DNA of 11,682 bases from an uncultured Campylobacter sp. GTDB taxonomy: Bacteria > Campylobacterota > Campylobacteria > Campylobacterales > Campylobacteraceae. The notes below the pieces were generated by a model that saw only the letters and a program-made list of their open reading frames with translations, searched no databases and was not told the DNA's origin. Below are positions 6,608 through 11,682 of the stretch, piece after piece; the first letter of the stretch is position 1; each line of letters opens with the position of its first letter. The position numbers were made by a program, and so were the translations under genes. The stretch spans positions 1 to 11,682 of the forward strand of contig CALBNA010000382.1 in the NCBI GenBank assembly GCA_937896205.1, in the 5' to 3' direction.

Positions 6608-7949
6608 GCGCACTCTTGCAAATATCTCCATCACAGCTGCAAGTATCCCCATCACAGCGCGCGTGACGCTTTGGTACTCATTTTTTATCATGGCTATCGT
6701 GGCAGCACTCATAGCTATCTCAGCGGTTGTGGCGGATGAAATTTTTGAGGACGTGAGCCAAAAAAAGCTAGCCAAATCAGTCACCAAAATCGCCAATAAT
6801 ACGGAAGAATTTGAACCCTATGATGATGGGATATTTTTTATAAAATATAGCGACAACGGCGAATTGCTAGGTGGTTTAGTGCCTAAAAATTTTGATGGCA
6901 CGCTTGAGATGGATAGCGGCGAGGTGAGATATTATGAAAACGGAGAAAACCGCTTTTACTACTACGACATCGCAGCTAAAGGCAAGAAAGTCTGGATCAG
7001 AGGCGTCATAAATGCGGAGAGATTTTTCAAAAAAGAGGGGCTATTTTTGCTGGCCCTTGGCGTCTTTGTACCGGTTTTATTTGCCTTTGTGCTTTATGGT
7101 GGCTACAAAACGATAAAAAATGCCCTAAAACCAGTCGCCACGATATCTGAAACAGCCCTTGATATAGGCAAAAGCCGGGACTTTTCAAAGCGTATCGAGC
7201 TACCCGCTGGCAAGGACGAGCTGCATGCGCTTGCGGGCATGTTTAATTCGATGCTCGATTCTCTCGAAAAGGTCTATCAAAACGAAAAACAGCTCACCTC
7301 AGACGTCTCGCATGAGCTACGAACTCCCCTATCAGTCATCATGGCAGAGAGCGACTACGCCGCGAGCTACGCACAAAATTTAGACGAAGCCAAGGAGTCG
7401 CTAGAGGTCATCTCAAAGCAGTCAAAAAGGATCGCCTCGCTGATAGATCAAATTTTGGAGCTCTCAAGGCTAGAATCAGGCAGAAATTTAACCTTAAAAC
7501 ACATAAATTTAAGCGATATACTGCAAAATTTAGCCACCGACTATGAAAAACTAGCAAGCGCCAAAGGAGTTAAATTTAGCTGTGAGATCGCCGCAGATGT
7601 TGAAATTTTAGGCGATGAGCTGATGATATCAAGGCTGGCTGATAACTTTTTAAGCAACGCGCTAAAATTTACTGCAAACAAGATCGAGCTAGGCTTAAGC
7701 GCAACCAAAACGCACGCGCTACTATCCGTAAAAGATGATGGTAACGGAATTTCTCAAAAAGATATTGAGCTAATCTGGAATAAATTTTACCAAGCCGAGG
7801 GCTCAAGAAATAAAAGCTTAAACGCAGGCAGCGGCCTTGGGCTAGCCATCGCGGCAAATATCGCCAAAATCCACGGCGCAAAGCTCAGAGTAAAGAGCGA
7901 AGCCGGCGCTGGAAGCGAATTCTGGGCGGAATTTGAGATTTTGACTTAG
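6591..7949 (+). CDS. Membrane sensor histidine kinase
   Basis: A 452-residue sensor kinase, partner of the preceding regulator. I choose the ATG at 6591 (Shine-Dalgarno AGAGGA, 7 bases upstream) over a TTG six bases earlier. Layout: first membrane helix about 25-48 (VTLWYSFFIMAIVAALIAIS); a periplasmic domain of about 100 residues (49-148), acidic and Tyr-rich; second membrane helix about 150-172 (GLFLLALGVFVPVLFAFVLY); HAMP linker about 173-225; dimerisation domain with His241 in SHELRTPLS; then the ATPase domain with the N box (DNFLSNALKF, about 351-360), G1 box DDGNG (382-386) and G2 box GSGLGL (413-418). Everything needed for kinase activity is present. The sensed signal is unknown; the exported PepSY protein of the same block could interact with the periplasmic domain. 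Confidence 0.95.
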   Translation: MLLRIKRTLANISITAASIPITARVTLWYSFFIMAIVAALIAISAVVADEIFEDVSQKKLAKSVTKIANNTEEFEPYDDGIFFIKYSDNGELLGGLVPKNFDGTLEMDSGEVRYYENGENRFYYYDIAAKGKKVWIRGVINAERFFKKEGLFLLALGVFVPVLFAFVLYGGYKTIKNALKPVATISETALDIGKSRDFSKRIELPAGKDELHALAGMFNSMLDSLEKVYQNEKQLTSDVSHELRTPLSVIMAESDYAASYAQNLDEAKESLEVISKQSKRIASLIDQILELSRLESGRNLTLKHINLSDILQNLATDYEKLASAKGVKFSCEIAADVEILGDELMISRLADNFLSNALKFTANKIELGLSATKTHALLSVKDDGNGISQKDIELIWNKFYQAEGSRNKSLNAGSGLGLAIAANIAKIHGAKLRVKSEAGAGSEFWAEFEILT

Positions 7950-7950
7950 G

Positions 7951-8003
7951 AAATTTCTAACTCTTAGTTTTGATAATATCTACACCAAAGCAAGTAGAAA
8001 TTT
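7951..8003. repeat. 9-bp inverted repeat after the kinase gene
   Basis: AAATTTCTA (7951-7959) is repeated inverted as TAGAAATTT (7995-8003) with a 35-base spacer. It begins two bases after the kinase stop. The AT-rich composition makes chance likely; it may form part of a 3' mRNA structure with the palindrome that follows. Confidence 0.35.
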
Positions 8004-8006
8004 AAA

Positions 8007-8036
8007 AAGATATAAATTTAATTAAATTTATATCTT
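8007..8036. repeat. Perfect 30-bp AT-rich palindrome, candidate bidirectional terminator
   Basis: Bases 8007-8036 read the same on both strands, from AAGATATAAATTTAA to its mirror with no mismatch or spacer. It sits between convergent transcription units: the kinase ending at 7949 on the plus strand and the polymerase remnant ending at 8067 on the minus strand. A second small hairpin, AGCTCA (8040-8045) with TGAGCT (8051-8056), follows. The position suggests a shared terminator, but there is no U run outside the stem. Confidence 0.55.
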
Positions 8037-8066
8037 GTAAGCTCAAGAAATGAGCTAAAATCGGCA

Positions 8067-8954
8067 CTATAAATTTGATAAATCAAGCATGTTTATCTTG
8101 CTACGGTACTTTATCTCTTTCGCGACGTCGTTTGCCGATATGCCTATCTGGCGGATGAGACCGACATTTTTATCTTGTTTAAGAGTAGCTCTTTGGCAGA
8201 ATCCATCAAGATGATTGAGACATTTGTCGGCAAATTAACTTAATGCTCGCACGTTGCGTCGGCTCAAGCTTGTCGGCAAATTATATTTATCGTTATTTTG
8301 CTTACCGTTACTTCTTTATTTATCATCTTAAGTACATTCTATCAGCTGTCTTTTTTAGCGTGATCACCACCCAGCAACGCTCGTAATCCCTTGGTAAAAT
8401 TTCAGATACGCCAAAAGTCGTTTAGTGGTTGGTGTGTCCAAAGACGCTCTTTGTAGATTTGCTCATCTAAAAACGCGACCCTATCATTGCTGCACTTAGT
8501 CAAGATGTCAAGTGTGTTCTTGGCAAGGTATAAATTTGTTTCCATACCACAAGCAGCCGTCACGCCAGTAGTTTTTAAAATTTCGTTTATTATCTATTTG
8601 GCTATGGATTTTGCATTGGCGTTATAAAATTTAACATATGAAACAAGGTCTATAAAGGCCTCATCGATCGAATAGACGTAGATATCGTTTTTTGAGACAT
8701 GTTTTAGACTTCTAGCTGCATAATTGATGTAAAACGCATTCTAGGCGGCGCAATGATAAATTTTATATCTCGCGGTATCTAAAATGCTTACATCTATTTT
8801 TTACGCCTTTGGCTCTTGACGGCTAGGCAAACGCTTCCATTGCTGCAGCTAGCATCAGCTACTACTAAATTCGTATAAAGTAGATCAAGCCCACGTTTCA
8901 CGCACTCGGCCGAGACGTAAAAGGATCCTAGATCAATAACGGCATAAATTTTAT
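8067..8954 (-). pseudogene. Decayed Y-family DNA polymerase (UmuC-like) remnant
   Basis: Minus-strand fragments align in order with a UmuC-type translesion polymerase: KIYAVIDLGSFYVSAECVKRG onward to CLAV (8952-8818; the catalytic first Asp region); IPRDIKFIIAPPRM (8778-8737); then, after a one-base shift, AFYINYAARSLKHVSKN with YVYSIDEAFID and ETNLYLAKNTLDI, ending FWRI (8737-8405); EILPRDYE (8403-8380), the family's 'QVLPRDY' segment; VNLPTN and MDSAKELLLNKI (8239-8171); and, after another one-base shift, DKNVGLIRQIGISANDVAKE to a stop (8174-8067). Damage visible: start codon apparently lost by a one-base deletion (AT then AAA at 8954-8950, behind an AAAGG ribosome site), TAG at 8596-8594, TGA at 8404-8402, further stops at 8796-8776, and two stretches where residues expected between fragments are missing. 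The family is about 420 residues; well under that survives. It cannot make a polymerase. Family identity comes from motif recognition, not a search. Confidence 0.85.
8224..8283. repeat. Direct 14-bp repeat inside the pseudogene
   Basis: TTGTCGGCAAATTA occurs at 8224-8237 and again at 8270-8283, 46 bases apart. One copy corresponds to the VNLPTN codons of the polymerase remnant, so the second may be a short duplication made during its decay. Confidence 0.6.
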
Positions 8955-9019
8955 TTTGCGCCTTTCTTTTTTATGTGAGGATTGTAGATGAAATTTGGCA
9001 AAAGTTAGGATTCGTAAAT

Positions 9020-9044
9020 TTTCAAGGGCAAAATGCCCTTGAAA
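9020..9044 (-). terminator. Hairpin terminator after the second formate dehydrogenase
   Basis: A perfect 10-bp stem, TTTCAAGGGC (9020-9029) with GCCCTTGAAA (9035-9044), around a 5-base loop. On the minus strand it starts one base after the TAA stop of the gene and is followed by AATTTA, so the U run is short. Placement makes it the likely transcript end. Confidence 0.65.
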
Positions 9045-9045
9045 T

Positions 9046-11289
9046 TTATGATCTAACAGGCGACAAATACGGATTTGCCGAGTGCATCGACATCTCGTTT
9101 TGCTCTCTAAATTTGATAAATTCCTCCTCGCTTAGACGCCTAATATTTGCTATCGTCATCTTTAGAGGTGTGATGCCTGACAGCGGATCGGGATCGCCGG
9201 CATTTGCTAGCTCGTTACCGTCGGCTTCGCTATAGTGGAAGGTCGTAAATATCGTGCCTTCTTTTAGATCCGGATTTACGCGTAGTTTGGCCGCGATCTG
9301 GCCGCGTTTGTTTTGTACGAGTGCGTAGCAGCCTTCCTCTAGCTCCCTCTCGCGAGCGATATCGGGGCTCACCTCGATGAGCGCGCCCTCGACGCCTGCG
9401 CCGTATTCAAGAGCCGGACACTCTCTAGTCATCGTGCCCGTGTGGTAGTGATAGACCTTGCGTCCGGTCGTAAATAGGCACGGATATACCTCGTCGGGCA
9501 CTTCGCTAAGCGCGCCGCTACCGACTGGGTAGCCCTCCGGGATATTCATCTTGGCTCTAAATTCGGCCTCAGCCTTTGCGCGCTCCTCTTTATCATCTAC
9601 GTAAAGTACCGGCGCGAAGCGGAATTTGCCGCCAGGCAGCATGGACTTGTGATCTGCGTAAAGCACCGGCGTACCCGGATGCTCCTCGTCCGGGCAAGGC
9701 CAGCTGATACCGCCTAGTTTGCCTAGTCTATAGTAGCTGATACCGCCGAAAAATTTAGGCATAAGCTCCCTTAGCTCGTTCCAAATTTGCTCAGGGCTCG
9801 CAAAATCAAACCCCTCTAGTCCCATGCGGTTTGCGATGTTGCAAACGACCTTCCAATCAGGCTCCACGCCGCTAACGGGCTCGCTAGCTTTGCGAGTGCG
9901 TTGGACGCGGCGAGAGGTGTTGATAAAGGTTCCGTCCTTTTCGCCCCAGCCCGCGGCAGGTAGCACCACGTCGGCCTTATGCGCGCTCTCGGTAAAGAAA
10001 AGATCCTGCACGATAAAGCAGTCTAGGTGATGTACGGCGTGGACGAAGTGCTCGGTCCAAGGATCGCTCATTACGGGATTTTCGCCGTAGACGTAGAGGA
10101 CTTTTAGCTCGCCGCTATCCATTTTATCGGGTGCTTGCGTTAGTTTAAAGCCAGGAACCGGATTTAGCTCAAAGTGCCATACTTTGCGCGCTTGCTCCTG
10201 TGCGTAAGGGCTATTTACCGCGCCTGCTGGGATGACGTTAGGCAGCGCGCCCATGTCGCATGCGCCTTGGACGTTGTTTTGTCCGCGCAGTGGGTTTACT
10301 CCAGCGCCTTTTTTGCCCAAATTTCCCGTTAAAACGGCTAAATTTGATAGCGAAAATACGTTTGACGTACCGTCGCTAAACTGAGTGATACCCATCGTGT
10401 AGCAAATTGCCGCCGCGCCTGCTTTAGCATACATTCTAGCTGCCTCTATGATGAGCTCTTTTTTTATGCCGGTTTCGCGCTCGAAACGCTCAGGCGTAAA
10501 GTCCTTAACCGCTTCTTTTAGATATTCAAATCCCTCGGAGTATTTCTCGATAAATTCGCTATCTTGCAAATTTTCGGCGATTATGACGTGCATCATCGTG
10601 TTTAGCGTTTTGATATTCGCTCCGATCGGGATTTGCAGATAGATATCGGCTTTTTTGGCCATATCGGTGCGCTTTGGATCTACGACGATCATCTTTGCGC
10701 CGCGCTGAAGTCCGCGCTGCATCTGCATAGCTATGATCGGATGGCACTCGCTCGTGTTGGTACCGATGAGTAAAAATACGTCCGTATCGGTCGCAAATTC
10801 GACCAAATCGTTCGTCATCGTTCCGTTTCCTAGCGTGCTGGCAAGACCTGCCACTGTAGGAGCGTGTCAAAGACGGGCGCAGTGATCGACGTTGTTGCTG
10901 CCCTGAGCGCGGAAAAATTTCTGGAAAACGTAGTTGTCTTCGTTATTTGAGCGAGCAGAGCTAAAGCCCATGATCGAGCTTGGGCCGTATTTTGCGACGG
11001 TGGTTTTAAATTTGTCCGCGAGGAAATCATAAACCTCCTCAAAACTCACTTCTTCAAGCTCGCCGCGCTTGTCGTAGACGCCGTTTAGCTTTCTCATCAT
11101 CGGTCGGCTTAAGCGTTTAGGAGAGTTTACGAACTCCCAACCGAACATTCCTTTGAGGCAAAGTTCGCCGTCGTTTACGTGGTGATCTTTGCTGGGTTTG
11201 GCGTCTACGATTCTACCGTTTTGCACGATAAGGTCGATGCCGCAGCCCGTACCGCAATATGGACAGGTAGTCTTTACTATCTCTTCCAT
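9046..11289 (-). CDS. fdhF: Cytoplasmic FdhF-like formate dehydrogenase, selenoprotein
   Basis: A molybdopterin formate dehydrogenase read through the TGA at 10869-10867 as selenocysteine: 747 residues, Sec at 141 in CARL-U-HAPTVAGL. E. coli FdhF is 715 residues with Sec140. The N-terminus goes straight into the [4Fe-4S] motif CPYCGTGC (C9, C12, C16) with C44 and Lys46 in LCLKG, so there is no Tat signal, and no extra N-terminal ferredoxin domain. His142 follows Sec. PLRGQNNVQGACDMG places Arg335 where FdhF has catalytic Arg333. The C-terminal dinucleotide-binding domain has LFTTGRKVYHYHTGTMTRE. The ATG at 11289-11287 has the Shine-Dalgarno AAAGGAG. It stands alone between its own promoter and hairpin: no electron-transfer partner gene (hydrogenase, ferredoxin subunit or diaphorase) is adjacent. 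It could serve a formate-hydrogenlyase, CO2 reduction or an NAD/ferredoxin-linked complex encoded elsewhere; the sequence does not decide which. Confidence 0.94.
10839..10869 (-). promoter_or_regulatory. Sec UGA codon and SECIS-like hairpin of fdhF
   Basis: The UGA is at 10869-10867. TGGCA (10853-10849) pairs perfectly with TGCCA (10843-10839) around the loop GGTCT (10848-10844), which starts exactly 18 bases after the UGA. Loop sequence and spacing are the same as in E. coli fdhF. Confidence 0.92.
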
Positions 11290-11319
11290 TTTCGCTCCTT
11301 TCTGGTATTACTGAAATTT

Positions 11320-11345
11320 ATGAGATTATTATACAACGGCAAATA
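11320..11345 (-). promoter_or_regulatory. Promoter of the second formate dehydrogenase
   Basis: On the minus strand a consensus TATAAT lies at 11333-11328, followed by AATCTC. Transcription would begin near 11321, giving a leader of about 30 bases with the AAAGGAG ribosome site. No -35 box is clear. Confidence 0.6.
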
Positions 11346-11547
11346 TAAATTTAGTTTTAAAATTAGTATAAAACTTTAAGAATTATTTAAGTAATATGCA
11401 AATTTAGAATATTCCTTTTTTGGCTAAATTTGCCTTTAAAATCGTATTTTGAAAATAAAATAACATATTAGTCATTTTGGTAAAATTTGTCCCACCGGTA
11501 CCACTCTATAACAATCTATTAAAGATTTCTCGCTGCCGATAACTTGA
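11346..11547. other. AT-rich intergenic spacer
   Basis: No coding sequence seen on either strand. It lies upstream of the second formate dehydrogenase promoter and contains the inverted repeat listed separately. Confidence 0.5.
11398..11433. repeat. 10-bp perfect inverted repeat upstream of fdhF promoter
   Basis: GCAAATTTAG (11398-11407) is mirrored by CTAAATTTGC (11424-11433) with a 16-base spacer. It is about 65 bases upstream of the fdhF -10 box. It could be a regulator site or a 3' stem for the gene beyond it. No U run follows on the minus strand, and AAATTT is very common in this genome. Confidence 0.4.
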
Positions 11548-11682
11548 TTATATCTCCATCCTATCCCTACTATACTTGCCTTTTATCTCATTTTTTATCT
11601 CCGTAGGCTCATCATTCAACAGCTTATTAAAATTCGGTATTAAATTGCTTATTTTTGAGATAAAACTAATAACCTTCGTTTT
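11548..11682 (-). CDS. Possible 3' end of an unrecognised gene (partial)
   Basis: The minus strand is open from the window end to a TAA at 11550-11548, giving 44 residues: a mildly hydrophobic helix (KVISFISKISNLI) and then a charged tail ending KGKYSRDRMEI. The regular spread of Lys, Glu, Asn and Ile looks coding. The start and most of the gene lie outside the window. The tail is not one I recognise, and 45 codons without a stop could still be chance in AT-rich DNA. Confidence 0.4.
   Translation of the reverse strand, partial: KTKVISFISKISNLIPNFNKLLNDEPTEIKNEIKGKYSRDRMEI

Noticed and set aside
8041..8322. Possible CRISPR or small RNA in the gene-poor region, because of short repeats and hairpins
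   Set aside because: Only two 14-bp copies exist, and the sequence is explained by the C-terminal part of the polymerase remnant.
8975..9235. 86-codon plus-strand open frame at the end of the second formate dehydrogenase
   Set aside because: It overlaps that gene's conserved C-terminus antisense, crosses its terminator hairpin and resembles no protein.
10867..10869. Premature stop splitting the minus-strand formate dehydrogenase
   Set aside because: Same reasoning: Sec at residue 141, His next, a GGUCU hairpin at the right distance, and an intact frame on both sides.

Overview
The window is a draft-assembly fragment that reads as Campylobacter, probably one of the higher-GC oral or human-associated species (C. 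showae, C. rectus, C. curvus or C. gracilis type). The reasons are the heavy use of AAATTT in spacers, the gene order TorD-like chaperone / small Tat protein / selenocysteine formate dehydrogenase / ferredoxin subunit known from Campylobacter, and the Shine-Dalgarno and TATAAT-type signals. The species is inferred. Bases 1-50 are not biological: they are an untrimmed Illumina Nextera i7 adapter, so real sequence starts at 51.

Region 1 (121-4548, plus strand) is a periplasmic respiratory formate dehydrogenase operon: a TorD-like maturation chaperone, a 58-residue Tat-signal protein, FdhA (944 residues, with an in-frame UGA read as selenocysteine 188 and a hairpin behind it) and the four-cluster iron-sulfur subunit FdhB. 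A strong terminator follows FdhB at once, so the membrane cytochrome b subunit (FdhC) that usually follows is absent here and must be encoded elsewhere or replaced.

Region 2 (4753-7949, plus strand) is a sensory block: an exported protein with two PepSY domains, a 188-residue protein with no export signal but a PepSY-like C-terminus, an OmpR/PhoB-family response regulator, and a membrane histidine kinase whose start overlaps the regulator's end. The arrangement suggests that the PepSY proteins tune or are controlled by the two-component system.

Region 3 (7950-9045) has no intact gene. On the minus strand it holds a badly decayed Y-family DNA polymerase (UmuC-like), recognisable in five fragments separated by frameshifts, stops and deletions. 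A perfect 30-bp AT-rich palindrome lies between it and the kinase.

Region 4 (9020-11340, minus strand) is a second selenocysteine formate dehydrogenase, 747 residues, without a Tat signal. It is close in layout to E. coli FdhF (Sec at 141 versus 140) and has its own SECIS-like hairpin, Shine-Dalgarno, promoter and 3' hairpin. It appears to be a single-gene cytoplasmic enzyme. The window ends in an AT-rich spacer with a perfect inverted repeat and the possible 3' end of another minus-strand gene.

Taken together, the locus pairs a periplasmic and a cytoplasmic Sec-dependent formate dehydrogenase around an envelope-sensing two-component system. I see no wholly new system. The less ordinary points are the adapter, the two SECIS elements, the PepSY-like protein without a signal peptide, the missing fdhC and the polymerase fossil.
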